A stretch of 64,000 nt of DNA from Nageia nagi (Eukaryota; Pinophyta): assembly GCA_050084985.1 (NCBI GenBank), contig JBITNC010000002.1:1116001-1180000 (forward strand). The letters run 5' to 3'. A program made the position numbers and the translations under genes. The notes beneath the pieces are model-generated. The model did not search any database. It was not told the origin of the DNA and was given only the letters and a program-made list of their open reading frames with translations. Of this stretch, positions 24,061 to 37,000 are shown one piece after another; the stretch's first letter is position 1; each line of letters begins with the position of its first letter.

Positions 24061-25362
24061 ACAAAATAGTTCTTTAATGCATGATGGGTATAAAGAACAA
24101 TATATGGTTGATCCTGATTTCCAAAATGTCTATCATAGATTGAGTCTTGGTAATGAGGTTGGAAATCATGAATTTCATTTTCATGATGGATTACTTTTTC
24201 ATTTGGGCAAAATTTGTATTCCTAATGGTTAGAGGAATGATTTGATTAGGGAAGCTCATACTTCTCATATTTTAGGGCACTTTAGTGTTGGGAAACTCTT
24301 GCTAATCTACAAAGGTATTATTATTGGCCTAAACTGCAAGAAAATGTAACCAATAACAAGAAATTTGGTCTTTATATGCCATTATTCATTCCTACATGAC
24401 CATGGGAGAGTATTTCTATGGATTTTGTTGGAGGTTTACCTATGTCTAAGAGAGGTCATGATTATTTATATGTGGTTGTGGATAGATTCAGTAAGATGTG
24501 TATTCTAATTCCATGTAAAAAGACTTTGACAGGTCAAGAGGCAGCTAATCTTTTCTTTACTTATGTGTGGGTACATTTTGGTCTTCCTACTTCTATCATT
24601 TTTGATAGGGATTCTAGGTTTCTTGGAAAATTTTGGACTTCTTTATGGGAAAGGATGGACACTAAGCTAAAGAGGAGTATAGCATTTCATCCACATACAG
24701 ATGGTCAAACAGAGGTGGTAAACAGGATAATGGTACACCTATTACGGGGTTATTATGGTAAGCACCCTAAGACTTGGGATGAGCATTTGAGCTATATACA
24801 ACATGCATATAATTGGGCTTTACATTCTTCTACTAACAAAACACCTTTTGAGACTTGTTTTGGTTATTTGCCAAAATCACCTTTTGATATGGCTTTTGCT
24901 TCAACAAGTGATGGATATATAGTTCTTCATAATGAGGAGGAGCGGGCAAAGAATTCTATTGAGAGGATCAGATTGATTCATCAGAAGGTAAAAGAACGGT
25001 TGGAGAAGAGTTAGGCCAAGTATAAGGAGAGGCATGATCATCATCAAGTGGATCATAAATTTCAGGTTGGGGATCAGGTATGGCTTCATCTTAGTAAGGA
25101 GAGATAGCATGGTGAGGGAAAGAAGTTGAAACCAATAAGGTATGGTCCATTTACCATTATTGGTCAAGTTGGAGATAATGCATTTCGGTTAGACTTACCA
25201 CCTTATATGCAAATGTATTCCATTATTAATGTTGAGAAATTGAAGTTGTACGAACTAACCTTAGTTGTAGAAGATACAGATGTTATGTTACCATCAATTA
25301 AGGATTTAGCCCCTAAGCACATGAATGTGTTGGTTGAGGATGCAGTAATGGAAAAGAAGTAA
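24061..25362 (+). pseudogene. Chromovirus integrase
   Basis: The zinc finger region keeps REAHTSHILGHFSVGK (two His), but the two Cys are missing. After RYYYWPKLQENV the sequence jumps to LYMPLFIP, so roughly 25-30 codons seem deleted near 24350. The catalytic core (24418-25014, 198 codons open) has the D-D-E triad as MDFVGG, FDRDSRF and GQTEVVN. The C-terminal part has VGDQVWLHLSKER and the GPY/F motif PIRYGPFTIIGQVGDNAFRLDLP (25126-25203), broken by stops at 25012 and 25105. Integrase inserts the cDNA; the lost Cys pair makes this copy defective. Confidence 0.85.
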
Positions 25363-25491
25363 TGATCATCTTGTAGTGGCATACATGAGGTGTGGTGTAT
25401 TGGAGTGAAGGGCGAACATCCACATAAGGCCAAGTGGTACATAGTTGATCAAGTGAGGGAGCTCTACCCTCACCTTATTTCATCATCCTAA
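25340..25491 (+). pseudogene. Chromodomain-like tail
   Basis: Past two stops at 25360-25365, the same frame reads to a stop at 25489-25491 and includes VKGEHPHKAKWYIVDQVRELYPHL. This resembles the C-terminal half of chromovirus chromodomains (W-K-G-x...A-x-W...L...(F/Y)-P). The first strand with its aromatic cage is poorly preserved. In related elements this domain reads histone marks to guide integration. The assignment is moderate. Confidence 0.5.
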
Positions 25492-25520
25492 TTACTTTTG
25501 GGGATAAAAGTTCTCTCTCA

Positions 25521-25531
25521 ATGGGGAGGAA
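25521..25531 (+). other. Polypurine tract of chromovirus
   Basis: The purine-rich sequence ATGGGGAGGAA immediately precedes the 3' LTR. Confidence 0.85.
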
Positions 25532-26606
25532 TGATCCAAAATTTGGATCCCTTTGATATTTAGTAATCTCCATTTCTGTGTGTTCATTGTGATTACCTTA
25601 TCTTCAGCTTTTTGATACTTCTTTCAGATCATGAATCCGAGTTTGTATGTGGAAGATATGATATTATTTTGTTTATGTATTTTGAGAAAAAAAAATTAAA
25701 AGAACTAAAAATAATAATAATAAAATGTTTCAGGTGGCCATTGTAGAGGGGACCTGCCTACCACGTAGGAGGAGATGAGGCATGCATGGAGTTCACATGG
25801 AGGTGATGAGGTAGGGGGCCCACATGGAATTGAGATACAGTGCTAGAGGCCGCCAACCTTAGCCATCCGCATTTTGACCAAGCCACCCACAAGCCTACAT
25901 CACCAATCAACAGGAGGTTGACTTCTCCTCAGCACATGCCACATGTTGTCACCATAATGCACCCACCTAATTTTAGATTTTTTGATGTATTTTTAGTGTT
26001 TTCAAAGTTTTATGATGATTTTAACTTGCCTAAGGTCCTATTATTAGGCTGATTTAATTCTATAAGCTTGAAACAATCCAATGAGCATATCATTTTGATT
26101 TTAGAGCTCATTTTGGGGAGATTTTTACAACCATTTGAGCCCAAATTTGACATGAACATCAAGGAGGCTAATGGGTATCTAAAAATAGGTTTTGTATTAA
26201 ATTTTCTAGTTGTAAGACTCTCCAATTTCAGCCCCCAAAATTGTATAAAAAGGGGAGCAAATTGGAGAGAGGGGAAGAGAGGATTTCAGGAAAGTTGTTT
26301 TCAGTTCTTGTTGTAATTTTTAGAGCTATGAGTGTGTTGTGAATGTGAGAGGAGGTTTTGAAGGATCATGGAGGCCTTGTAAAGTGATTCCACCCACTAA
26401 TAATAGAGAGCTTTTGAGATGGATGTAGCCCACACCAGGTGAACTAGGATAATTTTGCTTGTATCTTTCTATGGTGAATGCTTTTCTCTTCTCTGTGTTT
26501 ACAAATTTGTTCCTAATTTTCCTTTATAAGCACTTAATTATTTTAAGTTTGAATTGATACTAAGAAAAGGTTAAATTGAAATTTTAATCTTATAGTTTAT
26601 GGATCA
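25532..26606 (+). repeat. 3' LTR of chromovirus
   Basis: It is 1075 bp, collinear with 19883-20955 with the same TGATCC...GGATCA ends, and followed by the target duplication TAGTA. Confidence 0.92.
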
Positions 26607-26611
26607 TAGTA

Positions 26612-28640
26612 TCACCAATATCTCAATTCTTATACAATAGCATATAATTATATATCATTAGTAGAATATTTATTCCTTTCATGATTTAACGTTTCACTAA
26701 GAAATGCTATAGGACTCCTTTCTTGGCTCTACACAACTCCAAATACCTTATTTAAATCATGTAAAACTAACATTGATGCCTTTGAAACCTTCTTCTTTAA
26801 GAACTCAAAACTTTGAGTTGTTTCTTCTGTCAATACAAAGTGTTTTCCCTTTGTACACTTTTTTATGTGTGCAAGAATGCTAATAAAGTTCCTAATAAAC
26901 TTTCTATAAAATATTTCTAATCCATGTTAACTTATCAACTTTATCACATTCCTTGTAATAAGGCTACTTGAGAATCTCCTTCACCTTTGTTTCATCCATC
27001 CTTAAGCCATCCTTGGAAATTACAAAACCTAAAAATACCAAGCTCTTATGAAGGAATATATACTTCTTCAAATTAGCATATAGCTTCTCCTACATTAATA
27101 ATTCAAATACTAACCACAAGTGGTGTAGGTTATCTTCTTCACTCTTACTAAAGATCATAATTTTATCAAAATTGAGAACCCCAAAGTTACCATTGTATTC
27201 TCATAGTACTTTGTTCATCAATAACATAAAGGTGCTATGTGTATTTGATAATTTTAATGGTATCACTGACCATTCATACAATCCATATTTATTTTTGAAA
27301 GCCATTTTCTACTCATTCCTCTCTCTATATTGATTTGGTGATAACCACTCAATAAATAAATCTCATTAAAGTACTTAGCCGCTACTAAGACATCCATCAT
27401 ATCATCCACTCTAGGTATTGAAAACTAGTACATAATAGTAATTTTATTTATGGGCCTTCTATCCACACACATTTTCCATGAGCTATCTTTCTTATGACTT
27501 AGTAGGGTGGGAGTTGCATAAGGACTCATACTTTACCATTCTAATTCTTTTCATATCAGTTTTGATACTTTCCTTCTCAACTTTGCATTCTAGGATGGGC
27601 TAATTTGATAGGCTACCTAGTAATTTAGAAGAGTTTAACTAGGATTTAAGTCAATATAATGTTGAATATTCCATTTTAGTATTATTCCATCTAGTTAATC
27701 TTAGGTATGACATCATCATACTTCTTCAATAACTTCGATGCTACCATGGGAGTTAGCAACTCCTCTACTTGTTTCTCCACCTTCTTTGTTTTCAATGCAA
27801 AGACCTAACTAGATTCTTTACCTTTAGTAAGAATCTCCTTTGTATTTAGCAAGATCTCACCTTCTCCTTCCTACTTTAGTGGTAATAATACTATCTTTGT
27901 CCCATCCTTATAGAAGGTATAAGTATTGTGACCTCCATCATGAAAAGCCTTCCTATAATATTAGTAAGGCCTTCCTAATAATTTATGATAGGCATCCATA
28001 AGAATTAAATCACACCATACCTAATCTTGATAAGCATTACAAATTGAAAAATTCACCAAACACCTCTTATAAATCCTCACCTTATTTTCTTTTTTATCCC
28101 ATGAAATATGATAGGGGTAGGGATTCTTCTCACATTTTAGGTTCAATTTATCAACCATAACATTTGAGACCATATTTTCATAATTTCCACTATTAATAAT
28201 TACATTACATACTTTTCTCCTTGATTTGCATCTTGTGTTAAAGATATGTATACAAACCTAAGAATAACCACCATCTATTACCTAAATCCTCACCTTCTTG
28301 AGAGCAATTAATATTCTCTTGATCATGAGACTTTCACCCATGTTTACTGTAATTTCTATTTTAGATTCCTCCTCTTCCTCAACTATATTAACTCTAGCTT
28401 GTTCTCTTTTTCCTCTCTCATTTTCTTCATAATGGGTGTACTTTCAAATATCCTATATCCCTCCTCATCATATTTGTAATAGGTATAGGGTTTTCATGGT
28501 CCATTTCCCATTCAACCTCCCCCATTACTTGTTCTTCTTTGAGATCCCCTCCCTCTTTGGTAAGAACCATGATTTTGTCTAGTCTCTTCTTATTTTTCTA
28601 CCACTTAAGATTCTCCCTTAGATGAACTAGATTCAACCCT
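26612..28640 (-). pseudogene. Old gypsy, protease-RT-RNase H segment
   Basis: The minus strand reads, from right to left, a charged protease-side region (about 28600-27900) and then RT pieces. These include KIMIFSKSEEDNLHHL (after the active site), ANLKKYIFLHKSLVFLGFVIS and the N-terminal FFPTMLAS/KELV region around 27700. The RNase H start lies next to 26612. Stops and frameshifts are dense and the YxDD motif could not be read clearly. The order and the split RNase H shared with 19277-19882 make this one element. Confidence 0.65.
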
Positions 28641-30217
28641 CACTACAACATATACTACATTGAGAATTAGAATTGACATTAAGATATATTGTATTTAAAA
28701 AAATAAAAGTTGTTTCCTTCCTAACACTATCAAAGTCACTAATGTACCTATTAGTAGAGGTGTCATAATTGGAATCATAATTAGATTTAGAAAGTATCAG
28801 AATATAACATCAATATTGGTGTAACCTCAAATCAAATATAAAATTAATGTTGATATTATCCAATATCATAATTAGCATAAGGAATGTTAGATGGGTGTTA
28901 GTGTTGGCATTAGTAATGCAGCTAGGAATGACATTATGTGACACTATTAGCATCACAAGGCATCATAGGAGCATCAATATTGGCATCACATGGTGTGAAT
29001 ATTTGCACTAGAACATTATATATTTTGTGAAAAAATATATTTGAATTGATCTAGTTGGACTAATGTTATTGTTTGTTGCATTTGGTGAAACACTATCAAT
29101 GCCTATCTAGGAAATCTAGTTTTAAAAAATTTGATGTATATATAAACCATATTTGGTTCATGCTTTAAGTACATTGGGAAAGTGAATTGATATGGTTGGA
29201 AAAATGATGTTTTTTATTATATTTGGTAAAAAGAAATCTAATGTTAAATAGTTTTTGATGCATGTATAAACCCTATTGTAAATATCCCAATTTGGTGGAT
29301 GCTTTGAGTGTGATGGGAAAGGTGAATTGATTTGGTTTGAAGTTACTAATATTGTGTTTTTTGTTTAGTGAAATACTGTCACTACCAAAGCCATGTCTTT
29401 GGTAACTTGAAATTATCATACTCCTTGTTAGTCATACAATCAAAAATGTTGTAGGCTTCCACCAAACTTTTGTAGTTGATATACATGTGGATAAGTGTTT
29501 ATCATAGAAACTTCTATATGAATGGGTCAAGTTTAATTTAAATATAATTTATGAGTGAATGAAGTATTTTTCCCTCTCAAAGGGAATTTTTAGTGATGCA
29601 AATCTACATGAGTTGAATACATGTTGAAAAGCATAGAGAGAATTGTGCATCTGTATATGTAGTAAGAAAAATGTGCATTGCATCATTCAACCAAAATATA
29701 CTTTTAAAGAGTATTTGATGCATTTATAAACCATAAACTAAATGATTTAATTGATGGTTTGATCACAATCTATGTGCATGATCCATGTGCACAATCATTT
29801 GGGATCATTTATGGAGTCAGTAATGGTATCAAGACCTTTGAAAAAATTGACAAAAAATAAAACTTGGTACCATCTAATGTCTTCAAAAGCATATGGCATC
29901 AAGATGTATTTTAAAAATAATTGAAGCCCATGATGATGCTAAATAGGCATATTGTAGTAGTTCCTCCCATGATTTGGGGAGGATGTTGATCCCTTCTTTC
30001 CTCATCTACTAGGGAAAAGTATAAGGATGGAACCTAAATTTTTTTATAAATTCCAAGGTGATCTTTATGAAAATTGTATCAAAAATAGGACGATATATGA
30101 AAAATCATGTTTATTTTTCTAGCTATAAAAATTTATAATTCTAGAAAATATTCAAAATGAGGTAATTTTTTTTAATGGCGATCAAAGATATCATCGAGAT
30201 AATGACATACTAAATTT
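28641..30217. other. No gene recognised; contains a diverged tandem duplication
   Basis: AT-rich DNA. About 29066-29222 and 29223-29385 are a diverged tandem duplication of ~155 bp. Shared blocks are TTTGGTGAAACACT or TTTGGTAAAAAG, TTTGATG(C/T)AT(A/G)TATAAACC, TTTGGT(T/G)(C/G)ATGCTTT and GTGAATTGAT(A/T)TGGTT. No coding region is supportable. Confidence 0.55.
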
Positions 30218-30489
30218 GATGTAATGAAAAATAAAATAAGATGTATCATTGAATTAAATTAGATAAGATGATATATTAAGTTGGTATAATCGATATGAAA
30301 AATTTAGTGTGCCATCAAATTAAATTAGATGAGATGATAGTTAGAGTTATACTTAATGATAGGAAAAATTCAGCATACCATATAATTAAATTAGAGGGGA
30401 TGATAGATAGAGTTAGGCTCAATGATAAGAAAAATTTAGCGTTCAATCAAATTCTATTAGACATGATGGTAAATAATATGAGATGTAAA
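30218..30489 (+). repeat. 66-bp tandem repeat, four copies
   Basis: Copies are at 30292-30357, 30358-30423 and 30424-about 30489, each 66 bp, preceded by a diverged ~74 bp copy from 30218. The unit starts GATA(T/G)GAAAAATT and contains ATTAAATTAGA(T/G)GRGATGATAG. Because 66 is a multiple of three, the array reads as a 69-codon open frame (30295-30504) with a 22-residue repeat. I regard that frame as a by-product of the repeat, with no sign of a real gene. Confidence 0.85.
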
Positions 30490-30599
30490 TCCCAAATATA
30501 TTAGATAGAACACCAAATAATATTATATGGGAATACATGCATTGCATGCATATCAAACATGTCATCAACCCTAATACATGTTAGCTTACACCATTCTTG

Positions 30600-32202
30600 A
30601 TTCTAGTTTATAAATAAGGAACAAGACTTCATTTTCTCATATTTCTCATCTCGTTCCTTTGCCCTCTTCCTTGCATAAATTTCCATCCTTTTAGAGACCA
30701 ACTTCATTGTTATCAACCTATCCCATTTCCATATACATACATCAATTCAAAACACATCCAAAAATATCATATAAATGAGAAGATCACTATCAAGAATATT
30801 TCAACCATTGGTTTAAGGGAGAAACTATCAATACCAAACTCTTCCATCTCATGGGTGGAATCTTTTGGGCTTCATGGATTGATCCACATGCCCTATTTTA
30901 TAGTGGATGATAAGTTATTAAATACAATGGTTGGCAACTATGATGTAAAATCATCTCGAATTAGGGTAATGATGGAAAATTAACAACATTCTATATTTGT
31001 TAATCCTTAAGATGTCTAATGTTTAACAGGTATACCACACATAAATCGAGAGCCAATGGATAACTATGTCCCTCTTAGCAACCATGATAAGGATTATTTG
31101 ATAACTAATTTTATGGTCAACTTTAATGAAAGCAAGTATTAATCATCTCTATAAATTGGATTTCATAAAAAAATTTCCACAACATGAATTACTAGTTCAA
31201 AATTTTTATTTATTTATTTTTGGACATTATCAAAAATAAAAAAGGGATTTGCCTATTTTATGTGTTAGAAATGATTTTCTTAGAGAAATGATTAGGTTTT
31301 TGTATTCAAGATAACTTTGTAGGGAAGCAGATCTAACATTCCATTTTGGGTTGCCTCTACCATTATTTGCATTCTTTAGAAGAAGAGATATGACTAGTCC
31401 ACATCTATTTTTAGCAAAATAAAGTAAGAATTAATTGCATGAAAAATAACTAGACACTTCACTATGTACATAACAAATAATTTGTTGGCTTTCTACTATG
31501 AATCCATGAATGGGGTAAAAAATGTAGATATCCCAAACTCGCAAACTATTTCACTAAAATTGTATTCTTTAATTCAGTTTGAGGAAAACATAATATAAAT
31601 TTAGTCAATTTTTATATTTTTGATGGTATGTCAAAATTTATTTATTCTTATGTAAAATTTTAACTATCAATTTTTCTTAAAAAATTTTCAAAATCTAGTA
31701 ATGACGAAGTGTCAAGGGAGTCTAGGTAGTCAGACATGGAAACACCAACACTTGTTCCTAGTAGAAGATAGAGGAAAAATATGGTATACATTGTACTAGA
31801 GGACATGGAGGAGGGGATATCAAATGTTAATGCCCATGTTAAGATATCAAATCTCTCATCAAGTGTTATAATTATGGCTCAAAATCCTTTAGGTAAAATT
31901 AATTACTCCTTAAAGTCAAATCTTTTTTATATTAATAATAAATATTATTTTATTTTTCATGAGCTTAATTAAGTTTTTAATGTTTTTAATGAATTCTCAA
32001 TGCCCAAATTTTCTCAACCACCTTCATTACAAAGATAAAGGATTGGAAAGATCTTATTTCCATGATTGGAATGTGCAAATTCTTTGAGAATGATGATGTC
32101 TATAGAATAAATGGGACTATACAAGGAATTAAAAATTTGGATAAAATTCAACTTGAAGATGTGGATGCGATACTTGGTGTTGATAGTCAATCACACACTT
32201 AG
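30600..32202 (+). pseudogene. Decayed plus-strand ORF of unknown function
   Basis: A TATA-like TTTATAAATAAGG (near 30608) and a pyrimidine-rich leader precede a series of collinear plus-strand coding pieces. One runs about 30750-30980 with VESFGLHGLIHMPYFIVDD, then GIPHINREPMDNYVPLSNHD near 31035, FHFGLPL-like residues near 31345, and a final open stretch (32023-32202) with DWKDLISMIGMCKFFENDD ending in TAG. Pieces are broken by stops. The composition resembles long ORFs of unknown function often found in plant mobile elements. I do not recognise the family. It lies just left of the CACTA element. Confidence 0.35.
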
Positions 32203-32471
32203 CCATAACATAACTAAATTGATACAGTTGGTGATGATTCATATGGCACATAAATTGATGTTTTAGAAGGAAATCCTTAATCTCAAATATAAATGGGCAA
32301 TTCGACTAGTCCAAATTTGGACATGTGTGGCCCAAAATCAATTATGGATGAATATATGTCCTTTTTCTTAGAGAATCTCATTGGGGAAAGTGTATAAGTA
32401 GAGATGAAGACTCATATATCATGCCTTCAAGCTTTTACATCTTGAAAGTTTAGGGCTAAATCCCTAATTAA

Positions 32472-32502
32472 CACTACTAACAAAAGGCTAATTTACATCT
32501 GC
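32472..32502 (+). repeat. Left terminal inverted repeat of CACTA element
   Basis: CACTACTAACAAAAGGCTAA followed by TTTACATCTG pairs with the right end: nine identical bases, then a looser match ending in AAGG..ATTT(G/A)CATC. Confidence 0.75.
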
Positions 32503-34070
32503 AATCACAAAAAATGATGTTAATTTGTATCCTCCTATGTTGAGATGCATCAAAACCTTTTTTTCATTTTTTATTTTTTCTGATGCAAAAATGAATGCAT
32601 ATACCAATGTAAAAAGAGACTCTAAAGGATATAAAAATTGATGCAAATTTGAACATAAATTTTGCATTCAAATCTAAAAACAATTTGAAATAAGATTATA
32701 AGATTATGTAAGGCATTAATATGCAAAGTTCAATGCCTTGATATTCTTCATTTTTTGTAACTAGACCCAAATGGGATCATAGGCTAGCTTGTGGGCATTT
32801 ATTATGGGTTATGGATCCTCTTTGCACCTTCATAAGCCTAGAATCTACTCAATGATCTCTTCACTTATGAGATGTTATTGTCCCAACCATAAATATTCAT
32901 CATGGAACCACTTATCACTAGCTTGATAAATTAGGATTACATGTTAAATATTGGCATGTTATTGAGGTTGAGAATCTTGGTTTGCTCTAATGATGTTGTC
33001 TCCTTAGTGGTGAGTGTCGCCAAGTTGTCACTCATCTTCTACTTCACCTTTTTAGAATTTTGCATTATGGATGTAAGAAATTGATTCCCTAATTCCTTGC
33101 ACATCATCAAGAATTGACATAAAGTAGTACCCATAATAAGGGTGCTTGATAAACTTGTCATCATTCTTCCTCCCAACTATGGCTTTCTTATATCTCAGCA
33201 TGTTTGTAGGTACTCAAGATTTGCTCTATATTTTTTAGCTTTAATTATTTATATCTTTTTCATCTCTTTGAATGGTATTTGTAGTAAAGGATGTGTGATG
33301 TTATTTTTGGGACTCATATAGGGTTTTCATCCATTGTACTCTATGATATATTTGATTTATGATTTGGATATGGTGGCTCCATAACAAGTTGAAATTATTA
33401 ATTATTTTAAGACTTTTTAAGTGTCTTGATCATCATTGTATGTGTTATTAGTATTTAATAGTAAGGATCATATTCTATCCCTTCACCCATGCAATGTGTC
33501 CAATGGTTGTATATAGAGCATTGCATTCCTAGTGAAAGTAGATGAAGGATGGTTTTAGTTTATATTCTCATTGTTCATGATGCACCATGTGGTCATTTAA
33601 TCCATATATTCTTAAACCAATATATGGATATTTTAGCTTATTAGCAAAAAAAATAATTTAAGTCTATCTTCATTAATCCATTGTGTTCTTTTTGTAAATA
33701 TACCATTTGAAATTATTTACATTGAGTTAAATATAAATAATTAAGTATATTTAATCATGTACCAAAACTAAGCACAACTGATAAAGCATTCATAGATCAT
33801 CAACATCTGAAAAGTTCATAGATCATACCAAGAGTAATTAAAGCATTCATAAATCATACCACAAGTAATGAGCAAGATATACATATGAAAAGTTCAAGAT
33901 ACATATGAGAAGCATATCAATTACAATATTGTCATTGCAAATTGTCTTCCTCATCAAGATGTACAATATGTTTTCCTCTAAGATTACATTCAATTACAAA
34001 CCACTTTTTTCATCATCTACATCTAGGATGAAATATATTTGACTACAATGTTATGGCAAAATATAAGGCT
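32503..34070. other. CACTA sub-terminal and 3' region, no gene recognised
   Basis: AT-rich DNA downstream (minus strand) of the Tnp2 remnant. Short words such as TGATGCAAA and GATGCA recur near both transposon ends and may be remains of sub-terminal transposase-binding repeats. No reading frame is supportable. Confidence 0.4.
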
Positions 34071-37000
34071 CTCTATTGTAAAGTAAAATTCCTATGGAGT
34101 TGATTGCAAAGTAATCCCTAGGTCTATCATGTAAGATTGTTCTTCTATCAAGTGTGTCAAACCACTTACATTTAAATATCACACACTAGAATGACCTATA
34201 ATCCTATTGTATAATTTCTTGATTTTTTCCAACATATTTTAATTTTTCCTATATCAAGTTTGTATCTCTTGAACTTGAACGACTTCCTTGATTAAAATCA
34301 GCCATAACTCCATAGCTAAATGTCATTATTCTCTCATCATTCTTTTCTATTTTGAAGTGTTGATCATATGAGCATATTGCAGGAAAAGAAAGTGTTGCAT
34401 ATATTTACACAAAAAATGTTATTAGTGCTTTCACATATCACACAAAAATTGAAGTCTTATAAAAATATTAATAAAAATAATTACCTCAAACTTGCATCCT
34501 ATATATATATTTAATGCATTTTCATCATCTTCATCTATTTTTACTCCTATAGCTTATTGTTTCATTTTAATTTCATTCTTCATCCATGACCTTATACATT
34601 CTTGTGGCCAATTTTTCTCTCTTAGATTTTTAGGTAGACTAGATGTACCCCTTTGATTTTGTCTATAAGACAAGGTTGTTCCAACTCAATTTCCATTCTT
34701 TTAGTTTGGCACAACCCAATCCAATTTTCACAACATGCATAATGCATCATGACAAATTGATTTATAGATTCATGAAGGTCTTAATATGTAAATTTAGAAT
34801 TCCATAATACATACTTGTTTGCTAGTAATTAAGAATTGATACAATTTGTAAATCCAAAATGCATGTACATATCTAAAACATAGTTAATATATTTAAGAGA
34901 ATACAATGTTCCACCTATTTTTAAGACCTCCCCTTCTGATTTCTCACTGTCTTAATTTATCTAGATTTCACATATTTGGAGTAGAAGCATATATTTGGAA
35001 AAGATACTCACTTGCATAATAAAAATATTCTTGGAAAATGTATTCCTCACCCATAGATCCTTTTGGTTGTGAATGTTTTCTAACAAATCCCTTTAGCACT
35101 TATAAAAATCTCTCTACAAAAAACCTATTTTTAGCATTTATAATATCTACCATGTCAATATCATCTACTAGTTGGATAAATAGGTGCCCTTGTATATCCA
35201 TAAAAGCATGTGGTAATTATTTTTCTAATTTGTAGATTATTTTAATAATTTATCTACCCCATTGATCTATTGCAACCACATGTATCTCCTTTGAAGATAA
35301 CCACCCATTGATGAAAATATAATATTGTTAAAATATTACATGTCAAAATACATAAAATATTAGAAAACAAGAATAAACACATGTCATATTATTTTTCATA
35401 GAGCCATACTATAAAATGACATAACTTAGAAATAATGACATTCAAATCATTGCATGTATAAGATCAATAGGTAGACCCCCACATCCATGAATTGTAATTG
35501 GAAAAATATGTTACAGAAAGTATGAGCGTAAATATAAGTATTTTTATTTCAATAGAAAATGTCAAAAACATAATATGAGATCAATACCTCCATGAAGTTG
35601 CAATAATCATGAGTCTTGAATCCTATGATTTTACCATTAGCACTGAATACATTTCTTATAAATGATTCATAATTTGTTGGTGTTATGATATTTTGAATAA
35701 GTTTGTGTAACTTTTCCACTTCATCTTTTTTCATAAGCCATGTTGATGTAAGTACTTTTCTTTCATCTTGATAGTAAGTTATCCATAAAGATCTCATTTT
35801 CAGAATATCTTTTAAGTCATTTCTCATTGCATCATTATCTGCTTCTTTGCTAGTTGTATACCGATACAAATAAGTTACAACATTCTTTGCAATGTACATA
35901 GGATCCATTAAATATGTTACTAATAACTCCTTCCAATATTCTAGTGTATAAAATATTGATAATCTGTTCATGCCTAAAAACATGTAACCAATTCATAATA
36001 AATGTTGTATATTTTTAAAATAAGAAATATATTATACTATATAATATTTCATCTATTGGTAAATCATTTTTACCACTAATAATCTATCATCTGACCCTAA
36101 AGTAGTACCTTTTTCATAGGGTCTTTTTCTAATATTTTCCACATATTGTTGGTACTTTATGAACCACCTCATTAAAGTTTTGTAAATAGGAATAGGGGTT
36201 TCATCTACTCAACCATAGGCTCCCTTTTTTCAAAAAGTATGATCCATTAGCAAATATTTCTTATGGCCAATATATTCCATCTTATGCATCTAACATGAAT
36301 ATCTTGATGGAAGATTTTCCATACACCACAGATAAGCATGTTAACCTTTTGTACGAAGATCTATGGTAAGTTTTTTAGAGAATGCATATAATTCATATGA
36401 TTATATAAAATTAAATATTCACATGTATGAACTACTATATATATGCATACCTACACAAATAAAAGGCCCTAGATAATCATGTATAGTCCAACATAGTATG
36501 CCATAATATTTGAATGACCTCTGATTGATAGGTCTATTTATATCAAGCATTTGAAATCCTTTCCATAAGAGCTACAACTCATCAATTACTGGTTTGATGG
36601 TAGACATATATGTGTTTAACATGTTTCCTTTCAGGGACTATAACAACCAACATCAAATGCTTTTTTCTTATAGACATCCATGGAGGTATATTATAATTGA
36701 TTACAACAATAGGCCAACGTGAATAAGTAGATGTTTGGTTAAAAACTGGATTGACACCATCCATTGCTAACACCAATTTGACACTCCTAGGTTCATCTTT
36801 AAATTTATCAGGCCACTTCTCCTCTATATGTTTTATTGCTTTACTATCTATAGGTCTACACAACACACCTTCTTCACTTCTATTTCTTCCATGCCAGTCC
36901 ATTAATTATTCAAGTAACTTACAATAAAATATTTGCATCAACTTGGGAAGGATTGGCATTATGTGAACAACCTTATTTGGATTTGTTCCCCTATTTTGAC

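Larger units (their letters stand above)
19883..26606 (+). mobile_element. Ty3/gypsy chromovirus, complete but mutated
   Basis: This is a 6,724 bp element with LTRs 19883-20955 and 25532-26606, a tRNA-Met primer site, gag, protease, RT, RNase H, integrase with a chromodomain-like tail, and a polypurine tract. A perfect 5 bp target duplication TAGTA lies at 19878-19882 and 26607-26611. It inserted in the RNase H of the old minus-strand gypsy. By eye, 19 of the first ~155 LTR bases differ, nearly all as transitions, so it is an old and probably methylated copy. Several stops and frameshifts break the single polyprotein. Confidence 0.92.
11105..28640 (-). mobile_element. Old minus-strand Ty3/gypsy element, split into three segments
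   Basis: Three separated minus-strand segments join into one gypsy pol in the correct order. 26612-28640 carries protease/RT and the start of RNase H; 19277-19882 carries the rest of RNase H and the integrase zinc finger; 11105-12035 carries the integrase core to tail. The gaps are filled exactly by two younger elements with their own target duplications (12036-19276 and 19883-26606). The outer ends (LTRs) were not identified, so the coordinates cover only the recognisable coding part. All frames are heavily mutated. Confidence 0.75.

Noticed and set aside
30295-30504. Small repeat-protein gene
   Set aside because: The frame is a consequence of a 66-bp tandem repeat; the first copy has a different length and no promoter or family is visible.
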